Source: Coriobacteriia bacterium (GTDB lineage: Bacteria > Actinomycetota > Coriobacteriia > Coriobacteriales > UBA8131). Taken from it: a DNA stretch of 51,005 bases. The notes beneath the pieces are model-generated. The model was given only the letters and a program-made list of their open reading frames with translations, made no database searches and was not told the DNA's origin. A program made the translations under genes and the position numbers. The DNA is taken from positions 1 through 51,005 of the forward strand of contig WQXH01000011.1 of assembly GCA_009784945.1 (NCBI GenBank), in the 5' to 3' direction. Below, in pieces: positions 1 through 8,464 of the stretch (the first letter of the stretch is position 1; every line of letters begins with the position of its first letter).

Positions 1-132
1 GCTGGTCTTTTCTCCGTTATGCTGCGTAAGGGTTATGTGGCATTACCGCAAGTAGTGCCACATAACCCCGCCTTGCCTAACGAAGAAAATCCTCACCCAT
101 AAAGCTGCATTTTAGCTGACGCAGTGTACTAG
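1..132 (-). repeat. Truncated copy of a 167-bp palindromic (MITE-like) element
   Basis: This is the same element as at 34409-34575, in opposite orientation and cut by the window edge. It ends in CTAG at 129-132, the same terminus as the full copy. A 13-bp perfect stem (30-42 with 56-68) encloses a 13-base loop identical to that of the other copy. The third stem pair is G-C here and A-T in the other copy, so pairing is kept. There is no coding capacity. It looks like a non-autonomous element or a structured repeat; no transposase is seen in the window. Confidence 0.75.
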
Positions 133-186
133 AAGCTCGGACTACGGCGCGCCACTGGCGCCCCGCTTAACGCCCTCGCCCTTCAC

Positions 187-274
187 AGGTTCAAGTCCTT
201 TCACCCTTACGCAAACTGGTCGACCAGCTGTTAGCTGGCCGACCAGTTTGGTGCGGGCGAAAGGACTTGAACCT
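187..274. repeat. Long inverted repeat duplicating the 3' third of tRNA-Leu
   Basis: Positions 187-229 are an imperfect inverted copy of 233-274, with a 3-base loop (gtt). The right arm contains the tRNA-Leu T arm, 3' acceptor strand, CCA and trailer. The left arm repeats them with a few changes: one base in the acceptor, a small cluster at the CCA and one base in the stem next to the loop. The inner stem (212-229 with 233-250) has a single mismatch that becomes a G-U pair in the minus-strand transcript. It could act as a terminator-like hairpin after the tRNA, although no U-run follows. Confidence 0.8.
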
Positions 275-336
275 TCACGAGGGTTAACCTCACTAGCACC
301 TGAAGCTAGCGCGTCTGCCAATTCCGCCACGCCCGC
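249..336 (-). tRNA. tRNA-Leu (anticodon CAG)
   Basis: Read on the minus strand, the 7-bp acceptor stem GCGGGCG/CGCCCGC, discriminator A and an encoded CCA (249-251) are present. The anticodon loop is TTCAGGT, giving anticodon CAG, flanked by CTAGC/GCTAG. A class II variable arm (GTGAGGTTAACCCTCGT) precedes the T arm with loop TTCAAGT. The length of 85 bases without CCA fits tRNA-Leu. The trailer is unusual because it is complementary to the tRNA's own 3' third. Confidence 0.95.
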
Positions 337-345
337 ACGCACTGC

Positions 346-356
346 GGTATAGTACC
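346..356. promoter_or_regulatory. Palindromic -10 region between tRNA-Leu and the amidohydrolase
   Basis: GGTATAGTACC reads TATAGT towards the amidohydrolase (348-353) and TACTAT towards tRNA-Leu. It is placed about 10 bases before the tRNA 5' end and about 40 before the amidohydrolase ATG. No strong -35 box is seen on either strand, so a shared divergent promoter is inferred from the -10 and position only. Confidence 0.4.
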
Positions 357-392
357 ATATATTGCGCCATTTAGAAGAGTGAGGTATTAAGC

Positions 393-1199
393 ATGAAGCA
401 AGATGGAATTGTCCGCATTGACATACACAACCATATTTACCCAGAACAGATTGCCCAGCGAGCCGTTGAGGGGGTTGGTAAGTTCTATAACATCAACATG
501 GCATGTGGCGGCACAACGAATGAATTATTAGTCTTACAAAAGCAAGCCGGTCTTAATTACTCATTGGTGCACTCGGTGGCTCTCAGGCCTGAGCAGGTCA
601 CCACGATAAACGACTTCATTGCCGAGCAGTGCAGCATGCACCCCACACTCATTGGCTTTGCCACTATGCACCAAGACTTTGACGATAAGGCAGGCGAGAT
701 TGAACGCATACAAAAACTTGGTCTCACTGGCTTCAAGATGCACCCCGACTCCCAAGGGGTTAATATAGATGATGAGCGACTTATGGAGTTTTACGCACTC
801 CTAGAAGGACGCCTGCCGGTCATGCTACACTGCGGTGACTATCGCTATGACTACTCTCACCCCAGGCGCACCAAACGTGTCTTGCAGGAGTTCTCTCAGC
901 TCAAGATTAACTGTGCACATTTTGGCGGATGGTCACTATGCGATTTAGCAGTAGAGTATTTAGAGGACGAGCACTGTTTTATGGACATATCCAGCGCCTC
1001 TATCTACCTTGGGCCACGGAGAACAACCGAGCTTATTAGGCACTATGGTGCCGAACGCATCCTGTTTGGCTCAGACTACCCCATGTGGAATCCAGTAGAA
1101 GAGATGGGGCGTTTCTTCCTGAATGACCTTTCCACAAAGGAACAGGAGCAGATTCTTTTGCGCAGCGCCGAGGCTTACCTGGGGAGAGACTTATACTAA
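393..1199 (+). CDS. Metal-dependent hydrolase, amidohydrolase-2 type
   Basis: A 268-residue cytoplasmic TIM-barrel hydrolase of the amidohydrolase-related family (the COG2159 type that includes decarboxylases and lactonases). The N-terminal metal motif is visible as D10-I-H12-N-H14. A histidine in the GFKMHPD stretch (near 117), another in MLHCGD (near 147) and the late aspartate in FGSDYP (D228) complete the usual set. The substrate cannot be told from sequence. The start is supported by GAGTGAGG eight or so bases upstream of the ATG. It is monocistronic and convergent with the DUF1461 gene, whose stop lies 12 bases away. Confidence 0.85.
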   Translation: MKQDGIVRIDIHNHIYPEQIAQRAVEGVGKFYNINMACGGTTNELLVLQKQAGLNYSLVHSVALRPEQVTTINDFIAEQCSMHPTLIGFATMHQDFDDKAGEIERIQKLGLTGFKMHPDSQGVNIDDERLMEFYALLEGRLPVMLHCGDYRYDYSHPRRTKRVLQEFSQLKINCAHFGGWSLCDLAVEYLEDEHCFMDISSASIYLGPRRTTELIRHYGAERILFGSDYPMWNPVEEMGRFFLNDLSTKEQEQILLRSAEAYLGRDLY

Positions 1200-1211
1200 G
1201 CGTATCGCTTT

Positions 1212-1892
1212 TTACCTAGCATCAAAGGCCTCGCTCTTTGCTCTCCGTCCAAGGCGCACCAGCAAGATGCCAACAGCAATGCTGATGACGCACAGCAAAA
1301 CCATGCTGCCTGCCCAAACAAAAGCGGAGGCAATCCAAAATTTATATGGCAACGAGCGAATTAGCAGAGAATCGGCAGGAAAAGTCCACGTGCCGTCGGC
1401 AAAGAAAATACCATGCATCCACACAAAGAACGCGCCAAAGTCTACTGCGATTACTATGGCAAGTAGCAAGGCTGCCACAAGGGGGATGATCCCGCCAATA
1501 ATAAGAGGACGCACGAGGTAGCCAACTCTAGAGCCAGCCTTGGTGCGCCTTACCGCAACTATCATCAAAATGGTGAGCGCTAAGAAAAGCACGAAAAATG
1601 CAAGCTCCGAAGCCAGGAAGACCACACGCACGTCAAGGAGATGGGCAATCGCATCAGGGGTAATAGCGTTGCGATAGTCCTCCCCCGCCGGCATGGGGGC
1701 TGCATTATTGCCTAAGGAAAAATCTCTTACTGCCAAAGCGGTATCCACTAAAAACGTCTGTTCATTTGGGTCGGAAACATGCTCAGCAATAGAGGTCTCG
1801 GCCAATGCCCGACACACAGGCTCAGATAGCACCACCATAAGACCAGCCAGAGGCAAATAGAGAGTCAGTAATATTGCTATTGCTACTCGCAC
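1212..1892 (-). CDS. DUF1461 (TIGR01906-like) integral membrane protein
   Basis: A 226-residue membrane protein with about four hydrophobic segments: near 3-22, 95-117, 128-152 and 188-215. The extracellular stretch between the first two contains the family-like motif AITPDAIAHLLDVR before the second helix. This matches DUF1461/TIGR01906, a family of unknown function common in Gram-positive bacteria. It starts at GTG with GAGGT just upstream, nine bases after the truA stop, so it is translated with truA. The C-terminus is basic (RLGRRAKSEAFDAR). No catalytic motif is visible. Confidence 0.7.
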   Translation of the reverse strand: MRVAIAILLTLYLPLAGLMVVLSEPVCRALAETSIAEHVSDPNEQTFLVDTALAVRDFSLGNNAAPMPAGEDYRNAITPDAIAHLLDVRVVFLASELAFFVLFLALTILMIVAVRRTKAGSRVGYLVRPLIIGGIIPLVAALLLAIVIAVDFGAFFVWMHGIFFADGTWTFPADSLLIRSLPYKFWIASAFVWAGSMVLLCVISIAVGILLVRLGRRAKSEAFDAR

Positions 1893-1901
1893 TTTAACCT
1901 C

Positions 1902-2864
1902 TTAATACTCCACGCGCCACAAGGTGAGACCCTTGGCTGGCGCGGTTTGTCCTGCGGATTTGCGGTCGCGAGCCAAGAGCACTTCGCTGATCCAAGATGG
2001 GTCACGCTTACGCAGGCCAACTTCAACCAAGCTGCCAACCATAACGCGCACCATGGAGTGCAAGAAGGCGTTTCCAACGACCTGCACTACCAGACACTTT
2101 TCTCCCAGATGCTGCGAACCAAAGATGAATACTCTGAAGACCTCTCGGACAGTAGGCCCAAGATCTGCCGACTTGGCAACACAAAAGCTGCGAAAATCAT
2201 GCTCACCTTCAAAGAGCAGGGCAGCTGCCTTCATGGCAGCAACATCGATATACTCAGAGGATTTGAGCCACCATACGTAGGGCTCCAGAAACACTGGGGG
2301 CGTCTCGGAAGGGTAAATGCGATACCGATACTCACGCAGGCGGGCAGAAAAACGGGCAGAAAAATCGGCTGACCTTTGATCGACCTGCTTGACCACCAGC
2401 TCATCGGGCACCAAGGCGTTCAAGGAGCTTTGCAGCCTATCCAAGCCGCGCACGTTAAACTCTTCTTGCGAAAGACCAAAGCTCACGACGTTTCCAAGGG
2501 CATGCACTCCAGCATCAGTACGTCCAGCGCCAGTCGTAACAATCTCTCGGCCATAAAGCGTTTGTAGAGCCTGCTCCAGAGCTCCTTGAACTGTCTGTAG
2601 GCCCTCCTGACGGGCAAAGCCTGAAAAGCCAGTGCCCTTATATGCCACGGTGAGTGCCACAACTGTGTCAGGATAATCCGCATGCGTGGCTAGATCAACA
2701 AGCCTTGGCGCTTGACACTCCTTGTTCGGTGTGGCTACAGGCGCTCTAGGGCCGTTTTTCGCCAACGAGCGCACAAGAGCGTTAGATGCAGCCTCATTTG
2801 CCCCGCAGCTGTCGTTTTCTGGCATTGGAAGGAATATGTTACCTACTGGTTGTTTATCTGTCAT
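1902..2864 (-). CDS. truA: tRNA pseudouridine(38-40) synthase TruA
   Basis: Converts uridines 38-40 in the tRNA anticodon arm to pseudouridine. The catalytic aspartate lies in GRTDAGVHA (D117 from the start chosen). LTVAYKGTGFSGFARQ opens the catalytic domain, and FLHSMVRVMVG is the conserved C-terminal motif. The open frame reaches 2966, but a TATAAT box at 2908-2913 would start transcription near 2900, so the ATG at 2864 (with GGTGAG upstream) or at 2885 is likelier. Even so, an N-terminal extension of some 60 residues precedes the family core. It is first in a pair with the DUF1461 gene. Confidence 0.93.
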   Translation of the reverse strand: MTDKQPVGNIFLPMPENDSCGANEAASNALVRSLAKNGPRAPVATPNKECQAPRLVDLATHADYPDTVVALTVAYKGTGFSGFARQEGLQTVQGALEQALQTLYGREIVTTGAGRTDAGVHALGNVVSFGLSQEEFNVRGLDRLQSSLNALVPDELVVKQVDQRSADFSARFSARLREYRYRIYPSETPPVFLEPYVWWLKSSEYIDVAAMKAAALLFEGEHDFRSFCVAKSADLGPTVREVFRVFIFGSQHLGEKCLVVQVVGNAFLHSMVRVMVGSLVEVGLRKRDPSWISEVLLARDRKSAGQTAPAKGLTLWRVEY

Positions 2865-2907
2865 ACTTCGTTCACTCACCGTCATCGTATCTCTACAAAG
2901 AGCCTTT

Positions 2908-2913
2908 ATTATA
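2908..2913 (-). promoter_or_regulatory. -10 box of truA
   Basis: A perfect TATAAT on the minus strand (ATTATA on plus). No good -35 box is seen 16-18 bases upstream. Transcription would begin near 2900, inside the longest truA open frame, which decides against the start at 2966. Confidence 0.55.
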
Positions 2914-3006
2914 GTAGATGCGATTTGGAATTCTCCGCCGTTTCGCACACCATGGCTGACTACCATGAAGACGCGTCAAGCGTCGCATCCCCTCCTTGTT
3001 GAGCGG

Positions 3007-3032
3007 CCTGGGTCACTAAAGTGACCTGGGTC
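3007..3032. repeat. Short palindrome with direct-repeat flanks
   Basis: GGTCACT-aa-AGTGACC (3011-3026) is a perfect 7-bp inverted repeat. CCTGGGTC occurs on both sides (3007-3014 and 3025-3032). It lies 8 bases past the regulator's stop and upstream of truA. There is no T-run, so it is more likely a binding site or weak hairpin than an intrinsic terminator. Confidence 0.4.
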
Positions 3033-3039
3033 GCTTACC

Positions 3040-3498
3040 TTAAAGAGCCTTTGAAGAGCATCCGTCGCTGGTTGCGTGCCACTTATCCATAAACTCACAC
3101 CAACGATTAAGTGTTTCATCGCTAATGGCATGCTCCATAGTACACGCCTCCTCTTGAGCTTTGGCTGACTCGACTCCCAAGACTTCAATAAGAAACCGGC
3201 TTAAGGTCTCATGCCGGCTTTGCACCTTGCGCGCATAAAAAAGCCCTTCTTGTGTAAGGGAGATATCTCCATAGTGTGGCTGTTTAACAAGCCCGGCGTT
3301 CTTTAGGTTGTTAATAGCTTTATTGACGCTGGCCTTTGATACATCCATCTGGCTGGCAAGGTCAACAGAACGTATCGCCTTAGACGCCCCACCAAGCAGA
3401 AATATCGCCTCAAGATAGTCCTCGCTCGAAGGAGAGAGCTTTTCTGGCTGTTCTATCCTGGCTGGCTTATCTTGCTGTTCTGACCCTTCTTTATACAT
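3040..3498 (-). CDS. DtxR/MntR-type metal-dependent regulator
   Basis: A winged-helix metal sensor. SSEDYLEAIF opens the DNA-binding domain with a ligand-type Asp and Glu, followed by the helix-turn-helix (SVDLASQMDVSKASVNKAINNL) and a wing ending in GDISLTQEG. The dimerisation domain carries the remaining ligand residues: His in SRHETL and the CTMEH motif. The Cys-x-x-Glu-His pattern resembles the iron sensors DtxR/IdeR more than MntR, which has Glu-x-x-Glu-His. At about 152 residues it lacks the C-terminal SH3-like domain of DtxR. The frame extends to 3549, but GGTGAT ahead of the ATG at 3498 suits that start better. It is last in the long operon, behind the MFS gene. Confidence 0.8.
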   Translation of the reverse strand: MYKEGSEQQDKPARIEQPEKLSPSSEDYLEAIFLLGGASKAIRSVDLASQMDVSKASVNKAINNLKNAGLVKQPHYGDISLTQEGLFYARKVQSRHETLSRFLIEVLGVESAKAQEEACTMEHAISDETLNRWCEFMDKWHATSDGCSSKAL

Positions 3499-3532
3499 AA
3501 ATATCACCATTCCATTACCACAAGAAACACCG

Positions 3533-4813
3533 TTAACTGAGCTCTTCATCGATAGACGCTAAATCTGCCTTATAGAGTTTGCCAAAGACCAAGGTTCCCA
3601 CAAATGCCACCGCTGTAAAGAAAGCTAAGATACCATAAATGAGCGATCCGTTGTCTCCGGCCGGAGAGCCCAAAAAAGCGGTAATGATTATATTGATAGT
3701 TGCTGCCACAGCAATGCAGCAGCTGAAGATGCCCAGATTCATAGCAAAGTTCTGGGAGCCGAATCTCTGGCGCGAAAATGAAGCGCCCATTACCGGCACA
3801 GAGCCATAGGCAAGAGCCACTAAAATGCCTGCAACAATGTAGAGCGGACCGATCTTAAAGGCAAGAGAGAGCGAAAGGCCTACCATGCAAAGAAAGCACA
3901 GGACACAGGCCGCAAGCATGACAGGAAGCAGCCCCACTTTGTCAAAGCTTACCCCGCTTACTATGCGACTCAGGCCATTCATGCTGGCTACCAAGCCAAC
4001 CATGAGGGCGCCAAAGCCTACAAATATCTTCTCATCGAGCTCGAGCACGGCGGCACCCTGAGCTGCAGTGCCAATGAGTGCAAGACCGGAAGCAACTACA
4101 AAAACCGACCAAATGCTAAACACCCAAAAGACCCTTGTTTTGAGGATGAACTTTTGTTGTGTGAACGAGGTCTTGGTTTGAGCAGAAGCACGTTCTACTC
4201 CAAGCCTTGACCCTATGTCTTCAGGAGCCGGTTTAACCACAAATGCCAGGATAAACATAACCGTAAAGGTGAGCATGGCAATGAGCATGAAGACTATGCC
4301 CCAGTCTAAAATGCCAAAAAGGACATTGGCTAAAGACCCAAACACCAGGCTGGAAATACCAAATCCCATCATCATGACGCCAGAACTAAAGCCTACCCTG
4401 TCGGGAAACCAAGTGTTGACCAAGGTGATTATGGCGTTAAAGCCTATTCCGCAGCCTGACCCAACCAAGATGCCATAAAAGATAAAGAGCGCCCAGATGC
4501 TCAGACCGGCAAACAGAGCCGTTAACGAAAAGCCAATAGCCAATAACACAGCTGCCACGACTATTGATGCCTTAGCAGAGAACTTCTTGATTATCTGTGC
4601 ACCGAGTAAGGCGGCAAAGCAAAAGGAGAACATTGATACTTGAAACACCTGCGACAAGTAAGGCCCGTAACTGCCAAAGGTTTTTCCAATGGGAACCGCA
4701 AAGATTGACCAAGCGTAAATCAGGCCGAGCACCAGGAGGGTGGCCGTGGCAAATACCAGATTCAGCATTCTCTTTCGTTTTATCATCTTGCTCGTCAATT
4801 CAGCAGAACTCAT
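3533..4813 (-). CDS. MFS transporter, oxalate/formate antiporter (OFA)-like
   Basis: A 426-residue, twelve-segment major facilitator. The first helix carries the OFA-family signature YAWSIFAVPI near residues 33-42, and the segment around residue 113 reads GILVGSGCGIGFNAI, also typical. The substrate is probably an organic anion or monocarboxylate, but it cannot be fixed. The ATG is preceded by AAGGAG at ideal spacing. It sits 32 bases after steA and just ahead of the DtxR-type regulator, so both may be co-transcribed. Nothing in the sequence shows that the regulator controls it. Confidence 0.82.
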   Translation of the reverse strand: MSSAELTSKMIKRKRMLNLVFATATLLVLGLIYAWSIFAVPIGKTFGSYGPYLSQVFQVSMFSFCFAALLGAQIIKKFSAKASIVVAAVLLAIGFSLTALFAGLSIWALFIFYGILVGSGCGIGFNAIITLVNTWFPDRVGFSSGVMMMGFGISSLVFGSLANVLFGILDWGIVFMLIAMLTFTVMFILAFVVKPAPEDIGSRLGVERASAQTKTSFTQQKFILKTRVFWVFSIWSVFVVASGLALIGTAAQGAAVLELDEKIFVGFGALMVGLVASMNGLSRIVSGVSFDKVGLLPVMLAACVLCFLCMVGLSLSLAFKIGPLYIVAGILVALAYGSVPVMGASFSRQRFGSQNFAMNLGIFSCCIAVAATINIIITAFLGSPAGDNGSLIYGILAFFTAVAFVGTLVFGKLYKADLASIDEELS

Positions 4814-4845
4814 TATCTACTCCTTATCGCGTTTTTCACAACAGA

Positions 4846-5967
4846 TCAGATGCCCAGTTGGGCACGGATATTAAGCCAGAAGAGCGCAAGCGCACTCCTC
4901 AAAGGCTCTGATACCATAAAGATGGCACCAACCACCAAAAGAGCGGCCAAAACAACCACAGAAACATGCCAGGTTTGCGGAGAGGCACGATACAGCTTGC
5001 TCACGCCCTTGGCATCAACCAGCTTTGAGCCAGCCTTGAGTCGCACCAAAAAAGAGGAGGCCATGCCGCTGCGCCCCTTGTCCAGATACTCCACCACATT
5101 TGAATGAGTGCCCAAGGCTACGATAAGGTCGGCCTTCTTCTCCCAGGCAAGCAGCAGTGCTAAATCCTCGCTGGTTGCCGAGAGAGGCCAAGACTTAAAT
5201 GGCACACCCAAAGCCTCCAAGCGAGGAGCTGAAGGGCATTCGCCGCTTTCATAGGCATGGGCAATCACTTCGGCACCAGATAGCAAGGCCTTGTCTGAGA
5301 CTGAATCCATGTCGCCGATGATAATGTCTGGCCTAAAGCCTGCTTCAAGAATAGCATCTGCTCCACCGTCTACTCCTATGAGTACCGGTCTGACCTCGCG
5401 AATATAGGGCTTGAGCGCATCGAGGTCGTCTAGATAGTCATAACCACGCACAACCACAAGCACCTGACGTCCTCTTATGGCGGTTTCTACTTGAGGCACA
5501 AAGGGATCATAGATGAGCGCCACGGACTCTCGATCGAGGAACTGAATTGTATTTTGCACAAACAGCTCCAGCTCGGTATCCATCCTAAGCTCAGCTGCAG
5601 CAAGCAACTCCTCAAGCCTGGCTTTATCCATAATCGTTGCCTTGGCAATGAGCACCTCGCTCTTATAAAGCGAGCCATCGGCTTCTATGCGTAGCTCATC
5701 ACCGTCTTCCAAGTCATCAAAAATCGCCTGTCCGGCATCGTCGAAGAGCGGAATACCGCTTTCCAGCAATATGCCCGGACCAAGATTTGGATAGCGCCCG
5801 CTCACCGATCTTGCAGCATTGACTACCGCCTTGACACCTCTAGCCGCCAAAGTCTCCCCTGAAATTCGATCCAAATCCTCGTGATCTATGATGGCTATGT
5901 TGTCAGAACTCAAAAGAGGCACCAGATGCTTGGTTCTCTTGCCCTTGAGCACTTTGCCCGTAGTCAT
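4846..5967 (-). CDS. steA: SteA-like cytokinetic ring / cell-separation protein
   Basis: A 373-residue protein of the actinobacterial SteA family (M. tuberculosis Rv1697 type), with an internal domain resembling thiamin pyrophosphokinase (VLIGVDGGADAILEAGFRPDIIIGDMDSVS, about 195-224). It ends in one membrane segment (WHVSVVVLAALLVVGAIFMV) and a short tail. In Corynebacterium, SteA and its partner SteB control a peptidoglycan hydrolase during daughter-cell separation. The order nadK-recN-steA is the classic actinobacterial one, but SteB is replaced here by an MFS transporter. The start overlaps the recN stop (ATGA). Confidence 0.82.
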   Translation of the reverse strand: MTTGKVLKGKRTKHLVPLLSSDNIAIIDHEDLDRISGETLAARGVKAVVNAARSVSGRYPNLGPGILLESGIPLFDDAGQAIFDDLEDGDELRIEADGSLYKSEVLIAKATIMDKARLEELLAAAELRMDTELELFVQNTIQFLDRESVALIYDPFVPQVETAIRGRQVLVVVRGYDYLDDLDALKPYIREVRPVLIGVDGGADAILEAGFRPDIIIGDMDSVSDKALLSGAEVIAHAYESGECPSAPRLEALGVPFKSWPLSATSEDLALLLAWEKKADLIVALGTHSNVVEYLDKGRSGMASSFLVRLKAGSKLVDAKGVSKLYRASPQTWHVSVVVLAALLVVGAIFMVSEPLRSALALFWLNIRAQLGI

Positions 5968-7592
5968 TGGCGCGCCTCCTCAAGCATTTTTTTTGCATGC
6001 GCAAGCGCTTCTTCGTCCGATGATCCAGAAAGCATGCGGGCAACCTCTTTGATGCGCTCGTCTTGGTCTAATTGGGTGATAGTAGTGCGAATGTGCTTTT
6101 CCACGCTGCTCTTTTCCACTACAAAATGGGCATCAGCCACTACTGCAATCTGAGCGAGATGTGTAATGACTATAACCTGATGTACCTGTGCCAACCTGGC
6201 TAAGCGCTCGGCCACAGCATGTGCGGTCTTGCCTCCTATGCCAGCATCTATCTCGTCAAATACCAAGATCATGCCCTGTTCACTCGCTTGCAAGAGTCCC
6301 TTAATGGCCAGCATGACACGAGAAAGCTCGCCGCCCGAAGCAATCTTTGCCAAAGGTCTGGCGCTGGCCTCAGGAGCTGGACGATACAGTAATTCATAGT
6401 TTTGTGAACCGCGCTGGTTCCATTTTTCAAAGGGGAGATCTTGGATGGAAAACTCTAGACTGGCGCCAGCCAAGGCCAGGTGGGCTATGCTCTCATTAAG
6501 CAAACCAATAAACTGTTGAGCGCCTGTTGCACGCGCTAAAGAAAGCTCGTCAGCACAAGTCACAAGCGCACTTTGAGCTTTTGCAAGCTTTTCTGTGGCC
6601 TCTTGTATGCGCATGGCGCTATCCTCAGAGCCTAAAAGCAGCTCTCTGGAACGCTCCAAGTGAGCAAACACCTGATCCATACCAGGGCCAAAGCGCCTGC
6701 TCAAACCGTCCAACGCCCCAAGGCGTTCCAGCGCCCTTTGCAAGGCCTCAGGGTCATGTTCAATTCCAGAGGCGTAGCGCCCCAAGTCTCCGGCAAGCTC
6801 CTCTAACCCTACAAGATAGCTACTAAGCTGCCCGCGGGGCTCATACAAAAGCGTATCGATGTCAACAAGCTTCTCGAGTGTTTTGTCTGCTGCACTCAAG
6901 CGTTCAAGCACGCCCTGCTCGCCTCGCAGCATCTCCATAACTTCGCGAGTAGCCTCTGCAAGTTGCTCGCCATGCGTAAGCCGGGGAAGCTCTTGCTCAA
7001 GCAACTCATACTCACCTTCTTCGGGAGCAAGCTTTTCTATCTCTCGCACAACAAAGGCAGCCTGCTCTCGCTCGGCACTAGAGCTGCTTGAGAGTTCTTG
7101 TAGCTTTTCCAGCTGCACATATGCGTCTTGGTAGCTTTCTAGAGACTCCTGATAGTTACCTAAGGCTACCGCAGATGACTCACCACCAAACTCGTCCAAG
7201 ATACGGAGCTGTTCTGCTGCCTTAAGAAGAGACTGGTGCTCATGTTGTCCATAGAGATCAACCAGGGGGCCCAGCGACTCTCCGAGCTTGCCAACCGTAA
7301 CCAGTGTATCGTCCAGGTAACAGCGCGAACGCCCCTCAGCAGTGATGCGTCGCACAGCCAAACACTCTTCGGTAGAGTCCCCAAAAGCAAAGAGCGCCTC
7401 AACGCGAGCCTCGTCTCCCTCAGCTCCTACCATGCCAGAGTCTCCCCTCTCGCCAATCAGTAACTTGAGAGAAGAAAGAAGCGCAGTTTTTCCGGCACCT
7501 GTCTCGCCAGAAAGTACGGTAAGACCCGGCCCAAGTTCAAGGTCGGCACGGGCAATGAGCGCTATGTTGCGCACCCGAAGCTCAGTGAGCAT
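5964..7592 (-). CDS. recN: DNA repair ATPase RecN
   Basis: An SMC-like ATPase acting early in double-strand break repair. Walker A is GETGAGKT (29-36). A long central coiled coil rich in Glu, Leu and Arg (about 130-340) is followed by the ABC signature ASGGELSR and Walker B LVFDEIDAGIGG. At 542 residues it is full length. The frame opens at 7619, but the ATG at 7592 begins the canonical MLTELRVRNIAL, has GGGGG upstream and overlaps the nadK stop by 11 bases. Confidence 0.95.
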   Translation of the reverse strand: MLTELRVRNIALIARADLELGPGLTVLSGETGAGKTALLSSLKLLIGERGDSGMVGAEGDEARVEALFAFGDSTEECLAVRRITAEGRSRCYLDDTLVTVGKLGESLGPLVDLYGQHEHQSLLKAAEQLRILDEFGGESSAVALGNYQESLESYQDAYVQLEKLQELSSSSSAEREQAAFVVREIEKLAPEEGEYELLEQELPRLTHGEQLAEATREVMEMLRGEQGVLERLSAADKTLEKLVDIDTLLYEPRGQLSSYLVGLEELAGDLGRYASGIEHDPEALQRALERLGALDGLSRRFGPGMDQVFAHLERSRELLLGSEDSAMRIQEATEKLAKAQSALVTCADELSLARATGAQQFIGLLNESIAHLALAGASLEFSIQDLPFEKWNQRGSQNYELLYRPAPEASARPLAKIASGGELSRVMLAIKGLLQASEQGMILVFDEIDAGIGGKTAHAVAERLARLAQVHQVIVITHLAQIAVVADAHFVVEKSSVEKHIRTTITQLDQDERIKEVARMLSGSSDEEALAHAKKMLEEARQ

Positions 7593-8451
7593 GGCTGCCC
7601 CCGGCAAGCGAGTGCGCAATGCGGGCGTAGAAATCTGGTGTATTGTATCGCAGGAGCACCATGGGGCGCTCTGCCTTGGTTACCACCACTGAGCACACAT
7701 GATTCTCTCCCAGGTTGGTTTCCAAAGGCTGCCCATCTATGCAAAGCAGTGGGTACTGGTCGGCATGGGGCTGCGCAGACAGGTGAATGACATCGCTTGG
7801 CGCAGACACCAAAGCTGCTGCATGAAAACCCAGACAAGAAACGGGCACGATGCAAAGCCCCTGATGATCGGGGGTCAAAAGCGGGCCACCAGCAGAAAGA
7901 GCATAGGCAGTTGAGCCCGTGGCCGTTGCCACGATGACGCCATCTCCTCGTGGCGCTGGAAGCGGGTTTCCGTTAACAGAGATATTAACCACTATGACCT
8001 TTCCTATGGCGCTTCGCCCAATGAGTATTTCATTGAGCGCCGTGTAGTGCACTACGCTGCCGTCGCTAAAGGTGGCATCAACGCTTAACATGCCGCGAGA
8101 ATCCTCATGGAGCTCGCCTGCTAAAAATGCCTCCAGCGCAGGAAAGAGGGCACCCGAGGTAGCGCCCGAGAGAAAGCCCAGGTTTCCAAAATTAACTCCC
8201 AAAAGAGGCACTTCAAGTGCATAGGCCAGGCGTGTTCCTCTTAAAATAGTTCCATCGCCGCCCAGTACACATACCAAAGAGATGTCCTTGGCCTCCTCAG
8301 TAATCTGAGAAAACTCGGGAGAGTCTATCAGCAATTGATTACTATCGACCTCTACTGCCTCAACGCCGCGAGCCGCGAGCCACTTGACACAGGCTATACG
8401 CTGCTCGGTGGCATGAGCCAGTTTGGGGTGAACGCAAAAAGCTATTCTCAT
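7582..8451 (-). CDS. nadK: NAD kinase
   Basis: Phosphorylates NAD to NADP in the cytoplasm. GGDGT (64-68) and GVNFGNLGFLS are the signature motifs of the fold, and TGSTAYALSAGGPLL marks the second conserved region. The length of 289 residues is usual. The open frame reaches 8502, but the ATG at 8451, with GGAGG seven bases upstream, starts at MRIAFCVHPK, where the family begins. Its start lies 13 bases after the tlyA stop. Confidence 0.95.
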   Translation of the reverse strand: MRIAFCVHPKLAHATEQRIACVKWLAARGVEAVEVDSNQLLIDSPEFSQITEEAKDISLVCVLGGDGTILRGTRLAYALEVPLLGVNFGNLGFLSGATSGALFPALEAFLAGELHEDSRGMLSVDATFSDGSVVHYTALNEILIGRSAIGKVIVVNISVNGNPLPAPRGDGVIVATATGSTAYALSAGGPLLTPDHQGLCIVPVSCLGFHAAALVSAPSDVIHLSAQPHADQYPLLCIDGQPLETNLGENHVCSVVVTKAERPMVLLRYNTPDFYARIAHSLAGGSHAH

Positions 8452-8464
8452 GCAGACCCTCCTG

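Noticed and set aside
187-210. A second tRNA on the plus strand
   Set aside because: Only the T arm and 3' acceptor strand are present; no 5' acceptor, D arm or anticodon arm matches, and the T stem is mismatched.
142-342. A 66-codon open frame over tRNA-Leu and its inverted repeat
   Set aside because: It runs through the tRNA and the palindrome and has no independent support.
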